This document shows, in pieces, positions 24,156-33,271 of a stretch of 35,389 bases of DNA. Source of the DNA: Akkermansiaceae bacterium (GTDB taxonomy: Bacteria; Verrucomicrobiota; Verrucomicrobiia; Verrucomicrobiales; Akkermansiaceae); contig CAILVZ010000047.1 of assembly GCA_903837825.1 (NCBI GenBank), positions 1 to 35,389 of the forward strand. The letters are read 5' to 3'. The notes under the pieces were generated by a model. That model searched no databases, was not told where the DNA came from, and saw only the letters and a list, made by a program, of their open reading frames with translations. How positions within the stretch are numbered: the first letter of the stretch is position 1; the number at the start of each line of letters is the position of its first letter. The translations under genes and the position numbers were made by a program.

Positions 24156-25865
24156 TCATCGATTGCCCAAGCGCTCAACGAACTCGTCTAACAGCGACTT
24201 CAGTCGCGGCTCGGGCGCGATGACGGTGGGCTTGTCGAAGCCGAGCCAGATCGCGGTCGCTCCGCCGGGACCAAGCCTCAGAGTCCATGCATCGCGCTCC
24301 GATCCCGTGGCACCCGTAAACGTGCGGGTACCTCCTGCGTTCTTCAAAACGCTCGCGGCATCCACGGCGGCACCGGGGCTCAACGCCGAACTCAGCACAG
24401 GCTTGGCTTTGTAAATGACCTCTCCCGCCGCATCGCGGATTTCTTGGATGACGTAGGGCCTCGCGCGTTTGCCTTGGTTGCCGAGGGTGGCAAGCCCGAC
24501 CGACATTTCTAACGGAGTCGCCGCGACGGAACCGCGGAATAGATCCTCGGTTTGGAGAAATGGCCCTGCGATTCCGCAACGTTTTGCAAGGCGTTCGACC
24601 TCGGCTGGACCGATCTGACGACCGGTTTGGATCGGCTTGCCTGGGAGCACCAACTTGCCGCGTTCGGCAGCCGCAGCCGCCACAAATGGCTCGAACGCAG
24701 ACCCTAGATCTCGGCTCGAGCGAGTCCGGTCAAATCGCGAGTGACTGTAATTCCTTCCGCCGATGAGCGCCAGCGTCGCCCCACTGCGTGTCTCGGTCGT
24801 CACCGCTGCGTACTGGATGTAGGCAGGCTCCGTCCCAGCCACATGAGCAGCCTCGATCGGGTGAGACCAGGATTTTTCATGCTCCAAATCCTCAACCGCC
24901 CGGGTGAGCTCTAACTCTAACCGATTCTGCCAAGCTGCATCGATCGTCGTCTGCACCTGCAGCCCGCCGCTCCGGATGTCGCCATCTTCAAGGATGCGAT
25001 CCAGCTCGCGGCGCACCGCCTGCAACGCATACGACGTTTGCGATTCACGCCGCTCCTCGCTGACGAGTTTGATCGGTTCCGCCACGATGCGGTCGCGATG
25101 GGCTTGGTCGATAGTTCCCATGGCGATCAACCGGTTGAGCGTTTGGTTGCGTTGCTCAACTGCCGCATCAAGATTTCGGAAGGGTGAAAAAATGTGAGGC
25201 CCACGGATGATGCCGACGATCATTGCACACTCGCCCTCGCTGAGGTCCTTGGTGGTCTTGCCGAAATACGTGCGTGCGGCTTGTTCGATCCCATCCGCCC
25301 CTGCGCCGAAGTAAATCCGGTTGAGGTAGTGGGTCATGATTTCTTCCTTGGAATAAGAAGACTCGACCCGCAGCGTCAGCGCGATTTCCAAAAATTTCCG
25401 ATGCAGAGACTTCTGCTTCATTTTGAAGGAATTCCGCGCAAGTTGCATGCTAAGCGTCGATGCCCCTTGAGTGAAATCCCAGTCCTTGAAATTGCGGACC
25501 GTGGCCCGTAGCAACCCACGGACATCCACTCCGCAATGCTCAAAAAATCGAGCATCCTCGCGAGCGCACAGCGATTTCACCAAAAACTCAGGGATGTCCT
25601 CCCGCTTGACCAGCCTCCGACCCTCGCCGCCTGGCGCGGTGATTTCCACCCCCTTACGGTCATAGTATAGAGTCCCAACCGGCAATTTGGCGACCTCCGC
25701 CATGTCGAACCGCATCGCAAGCGAGTAGTAAAAAAAGGCAAGACCCACTAACCCGATGGAGCCAACCACCGTGAGCTGAAATGCAAGCACCGCCCCGCCA
25801 TGCATCCACTCGGGAAGCCATCGCTTCCAAAATGACGAGGGGGTGATGGGACGCCAAGTGGACAT
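24156..25865 (-). CDS. class A PBP-like glycosyltransferase, pseudo-transpeptidase
   Basis: A 569-residue inner-membrane protein: anchor at about residues 25-47, then a complete GT51 peptidoglycan polymerase domain with catalytic Glu103 in CAREDARFFEHCGVD, QGASTLSMQLARN and KFLEIALTLRVESSYSKEEI plus MTHYLNRIYFG. The C-terminal domain is recognisable as a penicillin-binding transpeptidase (YAAVTTETRSGATLALIGGR, TPLEMSVGLATLGNQGKRAR, RDAWTLRLGPGGATAIWLGF) but its active site is gone: SxxK is S389-A-F-E392 (codons 24690-24701), the SxN region is deleted, and KTGT reads FTGATG. It should polymerise glycan strands without crosslinking. Divergent from the MFS gene; the 3' end touches the accessory island. 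Confidence 0.9.
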   Translation of the reverse strand: MSTWRPITPSSFWKRWLPEWMHGGAVLAFQLTVVGSIGLVGLAFFYYSLAMRFDMAEVAKLPVGTLYYDRKGVEITAPGGEGRRLVKREDIPEFLVKSLCAREDARFFEHCGVDVRGLLRATVRNFKDWDFTQGASTLSMQLARNSFKMKQKSLHRKFLEIALTLRVESSYSKEEIMTHYLNRIYFGAGADGIEQAARTYFGKTTKDLSEGECAMIVGIIRGPHIFSPFRNLDAAVEQRNQTLNRLIAMGTIDQAHRDRIVAEPIKLVSEERRESQTSYALQAVRRELDRILEDGDIRSGGLQVQTTIDAAWQNRLELELTRAVEDLEHEKSWSHPIEAAHVAGTEPAYIQYAAVTTETRSGATLALIGGRNYSHSRFDRTRSSRDLGSAFEPFVAAAAAERGKLVLPGKPIQTGRQIGPAEVERLAKRCGIAGPFLQTEDLFRGSVAATPLEMSVGLATLGNQGKRARPYVIQEIRDAAGEVIYKAKPVLSSALSPGAAVDAASVLKNAGGTRTFTGATGSERDAWTLRLGPGGATAIWLGFDKPTVIAPEPRLKSLLDEFVERLGNR

Positions 25866-25919
25866 GGGAAAATCAAAAGTAACCCACGAATGATGACCGA
25901 ATGTCTGGACTTGGGCAAG

Positions 25920-25964
25920 CTCTGGCGATCACCCGCAGTGAGAAACTCTGGCGATCGACCGCGG
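25920..25964. repeat. short direct repeat upstream of MFS gene
   Basis: CTCTGGCGATC at 25920 and again at 25946, each followed by similar bases (ACCCGCAG / GACCGCGG). They lie in the 219-bp gap between the divergent PBP and MFS genes and could be a regulator site or chance. Nothing else is recognised in the gap. Confidence 0.35.
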
Positions 25965-26084
25965 TTCCGTTGGGAGAAATCACACCATCTGCCGCAATCG
26001 ATAGGAAATTTCAATTCCTCCGCTTGCAACCCTGCCCATTGCCTAGCAAAGTGCCTGTGCGCCCAAATTGTCCCGCAGAAGCAT

Positions 26085-27278
26085 TTGAACAAACCTATTT
26101 TATCGGAGCGAAACCTCCTTCTTCTGCTCGCGACGGTGCAGTTCACTCAAATCATGGATTTCATGATCATGATGCCATTGGGGCCACAGTTGATGCGGGA
26201 GCTGCAAATCTCGCCCAAGGAATTTGGCGGATTGATTTCCTCATTCGCCCTCACGGCGGGTGTGGTCGGGCTCCTTGCCGCACCCTTCATCGATCGGTTC
26301 GACCGACGCAAGTTGCTGCTATTTTGCTATGCGGGCTTCGCGCTGGGCACCCTCGCTTGCGGGCTATCAAACAGCGGCTTGAGCTTGTTGTGGGCACGCG
26401 CAATTTGCGGAGCCTTCGGCGGGGTCAGCGGAGCGACTATCATGACCATCGTCGCCGATGTGGTACCAATGGAGCGCCGTGCCCGCGGCATGGGGATCAT
26501 CATGACCGCCTTCTCGGTGGCGGCAGCCTTGGGCGTTCCTTGCGGACTCAAGCTCGCACAAATCTGGAAATGGGAAGGCCCTTTTTTCGCGGTCGCCGCG
26601 GTCGCCGCGGTGGTCTGGATCGGCCTGTTCCGAATTCTCCCCCCCGTGCGTGGGCATCTAACCGGTGAAAAATTAAACTCTGCCAAGAACTTCATCGGGC
26701 TCCTCAGCAAGCCGAATGCTTGGATCGGGTTAATCCTGATGATGGTTCTCGTATTTGGTCATTTCACGGTGATCCCTTATTTCTCAACCTTCCTCGTGAG
26801 CAACGCGAGACTTCCTGAGAGCAACCTTTTCCTGGTTTACCTAACGGGAGGGATCGTCACGATCTTTACGGGGCCCTTCATCGGTAAGTTGGCAGACCGC
26901 TACGGTCGCTACCGGATTTTCGTGATTCTCATCATCGGGGCATGCGTGTCGATTCGACTCCTGACCACCGCAGGCCCGCTTCCCTTGTGGCACACCTTGC
27001 TCTTGGTCGCTGGCTTTTTCACGTTTGCCAGTGGCCGATTCGTGCCAGGTCAGGCGACGATTTCCATGGCCGTGCCACGTGGGCAACGGGGTGCCTACAT
27101 GAGCCTCATCGCCTGTTCGCGCGACCTCGCCTCCGGTCTCACCGCAAGCCTAGGTGGCCACATCATTGCAGAAGGGCCTGGCGGCAAGCTCCTCCACTTC
27201 GAGCGCCTCGGCTGGATCGCCATCGGGGTGAGCGTACTCAGCCTCTGGATCTTCAAGCAGGTGAAGTCGGTGGAATGA
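26085..27278 (+). CDS. MFS transporter
   Basis: A 397-residue major facilitator with twelve predicted helices, closest in style to DHA1/arabinose-efflux-like permeases. TM1 (LLLLLATVQFTQIMDFMIMM) and PLGPQLMRELQISPKEFGGL are followed by the loop 2-3 motif IDRFDRRKLLLF, then WARAICGAFGGVSGATIMTI (motif C-like), VPMERRARGMGIIMTAFSV, and in the second half GKLADRYGRYRIFV. Substrate unknown; a drug or small-metabolite exporter is possible. Start: the frame is open from ATG 25890, but the first 65 residues are polar and unlike MFS proteins, so the TTG at 26085 (giving a start LNKPILSERN just before TM1) is preferred. Confidence 0.85.
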   Translation: MNKPILSERNLLLLLATVQFTQIMDFMIMMPLGPQLMRELQISPKEFGGLISSFALTAGVVGLLAAPFIDRFDRRKLLLFCYAGFALGTLACGLSNSGLSLLWARAICGAFGGVSGATIMTIVADVVPMERRARGMGIIMTAFSVAAALGVPCGLKLAQIWKWEGPFFAVAAVAAVVWIGLFRILPPVRGHLTGEKLNSAKNFIGLLSKPNAWIGLILMMVLVFGHFTVIPYFSTFLVSNARLPESNLFLVYLTGGIVTIFTGPFIGKLADRYGRYRIFVILIIGACVSIRLLTTAGPLPLWHTLLLVAGFFTFASGRFVPGQATISMAVPRGQRGAYMSLIACSRDLASGLTASLGGHIIAEGPGGKLLHFERLGWIAIGVSVLSLWIFKQVKSVE

Positions 27279-27383
27279 TGGCTCGAGGTCGAGTCATTAT
27301 CCACTTCCCTTTGGAGGGCGAATCACTAACACTTTATCAAGCGCATTTCGCACACAAACTCAACTCTGAGATCTCACCCGATC

Positions 27384-29750
27384 ATGTCAACGCCCGCCGC
27401 TCCAAGTACGCCCAATTACCGAACGCTCGCATGGGGCGGGTTCGTCGCCTTGCTGCTTTCCTGCATCGCTGCGGTGATGTTCCATTCTTTTCTCGTCGAC
27501 ACCGTGACCTCTCGGCTTTGTGAAGCTGCCGACCAAGGCATACCGGTGGAAAAGCGGATGCCGGTATTCTTGGATGGGATTGCCATGGACGGCTACACGT
27601 GGAACCGCCATGCAGAAATGCTCGGGAAAGATGGCTCATGGCGTCTCCGAAATACCGACTTCGACAACGCGCCTGACGGCCGCAAGGTCTATTGGAATTC
27701 CGCCTTCGCTTGGTACTTGCGCGGTCTGGGTGAAATCTACCGCTCGGTGACCCATGAGCCATTGCGCCATAGCATTTTCCGGATGTCGATCTGGGCGAAT
27801 CCGATCCTCTTGGTGATCGCGTTGGCGACATTTGCCACCGCTGCCGCTCGGCGATTTGGGCCCCTCTGCGGCTCGGTGATCGCGTTCGGGATGGTGGGCA
27901 TCGCATCATTTTATGAAGGATTCATGCCGGCCTACCCGGACCATCATGGCATCATTGCCTTCGCATGCCTCGGAACGTTGTTTGGCATCGCGTGGGCAGG
28001 CGCAGGCTGGGTCCAAAGCCCAGATGGCACGGACTTTGCCAGCCCTCGATCACTGAAACAAGCGAGACAAGGCATGATTTTATCCGCCATCTGCGGAGCT
28101 GCGGGCCTTTGGATCAGTACGATTTCGACCGCGATCATTCTTGGGACCATTGGATTCGGCGTTCTAGTGGCCGTGTTTTTCTTTGGTCGTGAATCCTTGG
28201 CACTTAAAACCGCTGAAAAATCGAAGCTGACCTTCCATCCTGAGCTGTGGAAAACTTGGTCCGTCTGGGGTGCCGTCGCGAGCCTCATCTTTTTTGTCTT
28301 GGAGTTCTTCCCCTCCGAGATGTCGATGCATCTTGAGATCAATCATCCCTTCCATTCGCTGGCATGGTTTGGGGGTGGTTGCATCATTGCTTCGGTTTCC
28401 CGGTGGTTTATCCAACCCGACGCGGAGCGCGGACCGTTCCCATGGCGCGCCCTCGTTCTGCCCGCGATCGGATGTTCCATTGCTCCCGCGATGATTCTGT
28501 TAGGGGACGCCCGAGTCTATTCACCGAAGGACCCATTCTACTGGCAATTGCTGAAGAACATCGTGGAGTGCATGCCGATCACCTCCTTGGTCGAAATCCG
28601 TCACTTGGCTTGGCAGCAGGCCATTGGGTGGATGCCATTGCTCGTCATTGCCACGGGCGTTCTGCTGCGTTTCCGATCTGTCGGGCGCGGAACGAAGGCA
28701 CTGCTGGTTTGCATGCCCATCCCCATCATCGTCCTCATCGGCTTGCAATTCTATCAGATCCGTTGGGGCACTGTGAGTGGCCCGCTCTATCTCGCGCTTG
28801 CAGCCATCGTCATTCCTCAGCTGTGGCGGGGCATGCAGCGCAATCGACTGACCCAGTTGGTTGCCGTGGGACTCATCGGCGATTTTGCCTATCTCACTTC
28901 GTTCGATGCGTTCGGGTACCGCTTCCTGCCGATCTATGAACAGTACAGTGGCGGCACCAACCTGACTCTTAACACCGACCAAGCCATGGCGCTTCTGCAT
29001 CGCCAGATGGCGCGCGCCATCCTTGACAGCGCAGGTGACACCCCCGTCGTGTTGTTGAGCAGCCCTAACAGCTCGTGCATGCTCTCGGCGTTTGGCGGCT
29101 TCCGTACCATTGGCACCCTGTATTGGGAAAACATTGAAGGACTCAAAGCGGCGGCGGCGGGCCTCAACAGCCAAAGCGACGATGAAGCACTCGCCTTCAT
29201 CAAAAAGCACGGAGTCACCCACATCTCGATGATGACATGGGAGAACTTCATCGAGCCGTATTTCCATATCCTGTATCCGAAACCGGTCCCAGGCATCACG
29301 TTTGAAAAATCCTTCGGCAAGCGAGCTCTCAACGACAAGGCCATCCCCATTTGGTCTCAGCCGCTTCCGTTTGCAGTGCCTGGTTTCTGTGCTGGACTCA
29401 ACCAAATGGTGCTCATGCTCCGTGTCGCCCCAGAACAAAGTCTCAACGAGGCGAAATTCCACATCGCCCAATACGCGCTCATCGCCCAAGGCAGACCTCA
29501 AGAAGCGGAAACAATTTTCAAGGACATTCTCAAAGATGCGCCCGAGAGCAACTTGGTTCACCTCGAACTCTCCAAAATTTACTTCGGCCAAAACAAGTTC
29601 CGCGAAGCCGTCGATGAGGCCAGTGCGGCGATGAAGTCCGTTGCGCCCGAAGTCCGCGAGCCCATTTTAAAAGAACTGGCTGAACAACTCGCCGCCAAGG
29701 GCCAAAAGGATCTAGCAGATGAAATCATCAACCTGGTGAAAAAGCCCTGA
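27384..29750 (+). CDS. STT3-like membrane protein with TPR-like tail
   Basis: A 788-residue polytopic protein of GT-C type resembling oligosaccharyltransferase STT3/AglB/PglB. The first outer loop holds MDGYTWNRHAEML and DFDNAPDGRKVYWNSAFAWY, matching the DxD-like and YPxG...hWxP loop of STT3; FMPAYPDHHGIIAFACLG matches the (D)HH loop. About twelve hydrophobic segments follow. The soluble C-terminal part (DTPVVLLSSPNSSCMLSAFG ... KKHGVTHISMMT) aligns in position with STT3's WWDYG region, but the WWDYG motif itself is absent. The last ~90 residues (EAETIFKDILKDAPESNLVH ... KFREAVDEASAAM) look like TPR repeats. It could transfer lipid-linked glycan to protein or another acceptor. The GT2 gene follows on the same strand. 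Confidence 0.65.
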   Translation: MSTPAAPSTPNYRTLAWGGFVALLLSCIAAVMFHSFLVDTVTSRLCEAADQGIPVEKRMPVFLDGIAMDGYTWNRHAEMLGKDGSWRLRNTDFDNAPDGRKVYWNSAFAWYLRGLGEIYRSVTHEPLRHSIFRMSIWANPILLVIALATFATAAARRFGPLCGSVIAFGMVGIASFYEGFMPAYPDHHGIIAFACLGTLFGIAWAGAGWVQSPDGTDFASPRSLKQARQGMILSAICGAAGLWISTISTAIILGTIGFGVLVAVFFFGRESLALKTAEKSKLTFHPELWKTWSVWGAVASLIFFVLEFFPSEMSMHLEINHPFHSLAWFGGGCIIASVSRWFIQPDAERGPFPWRALVLPAIGCSIAPAMILLGDARVYSPKDPFYWQLLKNIVECMPITSLVEIRHLAWQQAIGWMPLLVIATGVLLRFRSVGRGTKALLVCMPIPIIVLIGLQFYQIRWGTVSGPLYLALAAIVIPQLWRGMQRNRLTQLVAVGLIGDFAYLTSFDAFGYRFLPIYEQYSGGTNLTLNTDQAMALLHRQMARAILDSAGDTPVVLLSSPNSSCMLSAFGGFRTIGTLYWENIEGLKAAAAGLNSQSDDEALAFIKKHGVTHISMMTWENFIEPYFHILYPKPVPGITFEKSFGKRALNDKAIPIWSQPLPFAVPGFCAGLNQMVLMLRVAPEQSLNEAKFHIAQYALIAQGRPQEAETIFKDILKDAPESNLVHLELSKIYFGQNKFREAVDEASAAMKSVAPEVREPILKELAEQLAAKGQKDLADEIINLVKKP

Positions 29751-29842
29751 CCCGTTCGCACTCGCCCAAAGGGCATTGGCAAGATCTCAGGCATCCGACG
29801 TACTCGGATTCACCTAAATCGGTTCGTCGTAAGATGACCCGA

Positions 29843-29871
29843 TTGACAACCGAAGTGGCCGATTCTAGCTT
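29843..29871 (+). promoter_or_regulatory. candidate sigma-70 promoter
   Basis: TTGACA (29843-29848), 17-bp spacer, TAGCTT (29866-29871), about 85 bp before the GT2 ATG at 29956. The -35 box is perfect, the -10 box weak. The position in the 205-bp gap after the STT3-like gene suggests separate expression of the GT2 gene. Confidence 0.35.
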
Positions 29872-29955
29872 TAACAAGATTCGATTGTCCTGACTGGTTT
29901 GCAGTCAACGCATTCCGCACACTCGATTTCCACACCAGCCTCGACACCGCCACTC

Positions 29956-31125
29956 ATGGACCTCACGATCGTCATGCCTTGCCTCAATGAGGCAGAGACC
30001 CTTGCCACCTGCATTCGCAAGGCACTTTTGGGCATCCAGAGTGCTGGGATTACTGGCGAGGTCGTGATCGCTGACAATGGTAGTACCGACGATTCCCGCG
30101 AAATTGCCACCCGTGAGGGCGCGCGCGTGGTGTCCATTCAGCATAAAGGGTATGGCAACGCGCTGCGCGGCGGCATCGAAGCCGCTGAGGGAAAATGGAT
30201 CCTCATGGGCGATGCCGATGACAGCTACGACTTTTCGAACATTTCGGCATTCGTCAACATGCTCCAGCAGGGGCATGATCTTGTCATGGGTTGCCGGATG
30301 CCATCGGGTGGAGGAACAGTTTCCCCGGGTGCGATGCCCTGGAAGCACCGCTGGATTGGCAATCCGGTCCTCACCTTCATTGGACGACTCTTTTTCAAGG
30401 CCCCCGCCCACGACTTCCACTGCGGAATGCGCGGGTTCACGAAGGAAGCCTACACCCGCATGGAACTCCGCACCACGGGCATGGAATTCGCATCGGAAAT
30501 GGTGATCAAAGCCACCTTGACGGGTCTGAAGATCACCGAAGTCCCCATCACGCTCTATCCAGATGGACGTTCCCGAGCGCCTCACCTGCGGAGCTGGCGA
30601 GACGGCTGGCGCCACCTTCGTTTCATGCTGCTGTTCAGCCCGCGTTGGCTTTTTCTATTTCCTGGCATTTTGGTTAGCTTGATCGGGTCGATTGGGCTCG
30701 GCGCTCTCGCCCTTGGAAACATGATCTTCGGCAGAGTCGTCCTCGATGTCGGCACAATGATGGTCTCATCGATGATGTTACTCCTCGGCACCCAGCTTCT
30801 ATGGCTGGCGGTATTCACTCGCGAATTCGGTGTCGCCGAGGGCCTGCTCCGTCCCAACCAGCGCCTGCGAAAAATCCTCGATGCGTTCTCGCTCGAATGG
30901 GGACTCGCACTTGGCATGCTCATGGCGCTTGCCGGACTGGGCTTGCTTGGTTGGGCGTTCCTTGACTGGGAGCACGCAGGCTTCCAAGGGCTATCTTATG
31001 GCACCAACCTCCGCCGGATCATTCCTGCCTCGACGCTCATCGTGCTCGGCGTCCAGTTCCTATTCGGTAGCTTTTTCCTCGGAGTGCTCGGCCTCAGGAC
31101 GGTCAACCACAACCGCGAGACATGA
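29956..31125 (+). CDS. GT2 glycosyltransferase with C-terminal membrane domain
   Basis: A 389-residue enzyme with a GT-A catalytic domain (residues 1-220) and four membrane helices at the C-terminus, like dolichyl/undecaprenyl-phosphate glucosyl or mannosyl transferases. Motifs: DLTIVMPCLNEAETLATCI, VVIADNGSTDDSREIA, HKGYGNALRGGIEAAEG, the metal-binding ILMGDADDSYDFS, and HDFHCGMRGFTKEAY with the catalytic region; the FLLFSPRW-like MLLFSPRWLFLFPGIL begins the membrane part. It probably makes a lipid-linked monosaccharide for the STT3-like or Agl23-like protein. The ATG at 29956 gives the normal family start; a TTG at 29899 would add 19 Ser/Thr-rich residues. Confidence 0.9.
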   Translation: MDLTIVMPCLNEAETLATCIRKALLGIQSAGITGEVVIADNGSTDDSREIATREGARVVSIQHKGYGNALRGGIEAAEGKWILMGDADDSYDFSNISAFVNMLQQGHDLVMGCRMPSGGGTVSPGAMPWKHRWIGNPVLTFIGRLFFKAPAHDFHCGMRGFTKEAYTRMELRTTGMEFASEMVIKATLTGLKITEVPITLYPDGRSRAPHLRSWRDGWRHLRFMLLFSPRWLFLFPGILVSLIGSIGLGALALGNMIFGRVVLDVGTMMVSSMMLLLGTQLLWLAVFTREFGVAEGLLRPNQRLRKILDAFSLEWGLALGMLMALAGLGLLGWAFLDWEHAGFQGLSYGTNLRRIIPASTLIVLGVQFLFGSFFLGVLGLRTVNHNRET

Positions 31126-31258
31126 ATCGGCATCGATCCGACTCAAGCAATACGAGGGGAGCCAACGCTTGCTACTGGATCGAGATTCAGCCAATTCCCA
31201 TGGTTCACCATCCCACTGGGCTTGACGCTACCGCTGTGGCGTGCATCTTCCGCGTCCG

Positions 31259-33262
31259 ATGATTTCCGTCCAGTCACTCCGTGTTGAATTCGGCCCCCGC
31301 GTGCTATTCAACGACCTTTCGTTTTCCGTGCAGCCGCGTGAGCGCATCGCCTTCGCCGGTCACAACGGAGCGGGCAAGTCGACCTTGATGAAATGTGTCG
31401 CAGGCATCATCCCCGCCACCGCCGGCCAAATCCACGCGCCGCGAGGCACTCGAGTCGGCTACCTGCCGCAGGAAGGCATCCACGTCCGCGGCCGCACGCT
31501 TTGGCAAGAAACCGAGTCGGCCTTTGGCGAGACGATGGCCCTCAGCGAGAAAATCGACCGCCTTTCCGAAGAACTCACCAAGCTCGACCCGCGCTCGTCC
31601 CCTTACGGAGATCTGTTAGAGGAAATCGGCGAGCTCGAACTTCAGCTCGACGCCACCGACCCCGCCCGAATGAAACCGCGGATTGAGTCGGTACTCAAAG
31701 GATTGGGTTTCCAACAAAAAGATTTCACGCGGGATTGTTCTGAGTTCTCGGGTGGCTGGCAGATGCGGATCGCGATGGCGAAGTTGTTTCTCCAAGAGCC
31801 CGAGGTTTTGCTGTTAGACGAGCCGACCAACCACTTGGACATCGGCACTCAAATCTGGGTCGAGCAATATCTCGTCAACTACCCTGGCGCGATTCTGCTC
31901 ATTTCTCACGACCGGGCACTTCTCGACACCCTCTGCACCCGCACGATCGCATTCTCACACGGCAGGGCCGAAGAATATGCGGGAAATTTTTCCTACTTCG
32001 AACGCGAGTCGGTGCTCCGCAAAGAAATCCGCCTCAAACAATACACCGCCCAACAACGCGAGATCGCAGAGACCCAGCGCTTCATCGACCGCTTCCGCGC
32101 GTCTGCAAACAAGGCGACCCTCGTGCAATCCCGCATCAAGTTGCTCGCCAAAGTCGAACGCATCCCTGCGCCCGAGCAAGACGACGCGGTGATGAACTTC
32201 AAATTTCCACCTCCACCGAATTCTGGGCACACGGTGGCCAAACTTGAAGGGGTATCGAAAAGCTACGGCGCACTCAACATCTTTAAGGGCTTCGACTTCG
32301 AAATCAACAAGGGCGAAAAATTCGCGATTGTCGGCCCGAATGGCGCCGGGAAATCGACGTTCTGCCGCCTGATCACCGGCCAAGAAGCGCCCGACGACGG
32401 CAACCACGCATTCGGCCACAAGGTCGCGACCTCGTTTTTCTCTCAAAATCACGCGGACGAACTGGATCCAAACCTCTCGGTGCTCGAAACCGTGGAAGCT
32501 GCGGCATCTCGCGAGAGCATGCCCCACGCGCGGAATCTGTTAGGCTGTTTCCTTTTCCGTGGCGATGACGTCTTCAAGAAGATCGGCGTGCTCTCCGGCG
32601 GTGAACGTTCCCGCGTCGCGCTCGTGTGCATGCTCTTGCGCCCCGCGAATTTCTTGATCCTCGACGAGCCGACGAACCACCTCGACATGCAATCGCAGGA
32701 TGTGCTCCAACGCGCGCTCATCGACTACCCCGGAAGCGTGATGATCGTCTCTCACAACCGAACCTTCCTCGACGCATTGGTCACCAAGACGCTCGAGTTC
32801 CGCCCCGGTGAGGCACCTGTCCTCTACGCGGGAAACATCACTTACTATTTGGAAAAATCGGCCGAGGATGAGGCGGCGAAAAAAGGCACGGCCCCACGTC
32901 TCGCCACACTCGCGCCCGACCCTTCTTCAAAAGGCTCTTCCCGCCAGTCGGTACCGGGCGTCAATCGCAAGGAACAACGCCGGATCGAAGCCGAGGCCCG
33001 CGAAATCAAATCCAAGGTGCTCAAGCCGCTGGAGATCGAGTTCACTGCGCTTGAAGCCAAGATCGCCGAGACCGAGGCCGCGCAAGCGACGCTCACCCAG
33101 CAACTCTCCAGCCCAGCCGTCACCAACGATCCAAGCAAACTCCGCGAGGTCAGCAACGCGGTGGAAAAACTCGCGAAATCCCTCGAAACAAGCTATTCCC
33201 GCTGGGGGGCACTCTCGGAGGAAATCGAACGCTTGCGCGTCAAGCTCGGCATCGAGGTCTAA
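31259..33262 (+). CDS. ABC-F family ATPase
   Basis: A 667-residue soluble protein with two ABC domains and no membrane part, hence the ABC-F class, whose members act on ribosomes (translation factors or antibiotic protection). Domain 1: Walker A GHNGAGKST, signature FSGGWQMRIAMAKLF, Walker B VLLLDEPTNHLD. Linker with charged helices (EIAETQRFIDRFRASANKAT). Domain 2: GPNGAGKST, LSGGERSRVALVCMLL, FLILDEPTNHLDMQSQDV. The C-terminal ~110 residues (KEQRRIEAEAREIKSKVLKP ... ALEAKIAETEAAQATL) form a coiled coil as in Uup. ATG 31259 (MISVQSLRVEFGP) is preferred over 31241. Its three TTA codons all fall in the hexamer TGTTAG. Converges with xth, 9 bp apart. Confidence 0.93.
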   Translation: MISVQSLRVEFGPRVLFNDLSFSVQPRERIAFAGHNGAGKSTLMKCVAGIIPATAGQIHAPRGTRVGYLPQEGIHVRGRTLWQETESAFGETMALSEKIDRLSEELTKLDPRSSPYGDLLEEIGELELQLDATDPARMKPRIESVLKGLGFQQKDFTRDCSEFSGGWQMRIAMAKLFLQEPEVLLLDEPTNHLDIGTQIWVEQYLVNYPGAILLISHDRALLDTLCTRTIAFSHGRAEEYAGNFSYFERESVLRKEIRLKQYTAQQREIAETQRFIDRFRASANKATLVQSRIKLLAKVERIPAPEQDDAVMNFKFPPPPNSGHTVAKLEGVSKSYGALNIFKGFDFEINKGEKFAIVGPNGAGKSTFCRLITGQEAPDDGNHAFGHKVATSFFSQNHADELDPNLSVLETVEAAASRESMPHARNLLGCFLFRGDDVFKKIGVLSGGERSRVALVCMLLRPANFLILDEPTNHLDMQSQDVLQRALIDYPGSVMIVSHNRTFLDALVTKTLEFRPGEAPVLYAGNITYYLEKSAEDEAAKKGTAPRLATLAPDPSSKGSSRQSVPGVNRKEQRRIEAEAREIKSKVLKPLEIEFTALEAKIAETEAAQATLTQQLSSPAVTNDPSKLREVSNAVEKLAKSLETSYSRWGALSEEIERLRVKLGIEV

Positions 33263-33271
33263 TAGACCGCA

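Noticed and set aside
28521..29591. Long minus-strand open frame (356 codons) inside the STT3-like gene
   Set aside because: It is antisense to a gene with clear membrane helices and family motifs, and its translation shows no family motif and is rich in His/Glu/Arg as expected from complementing GC-rich codons.
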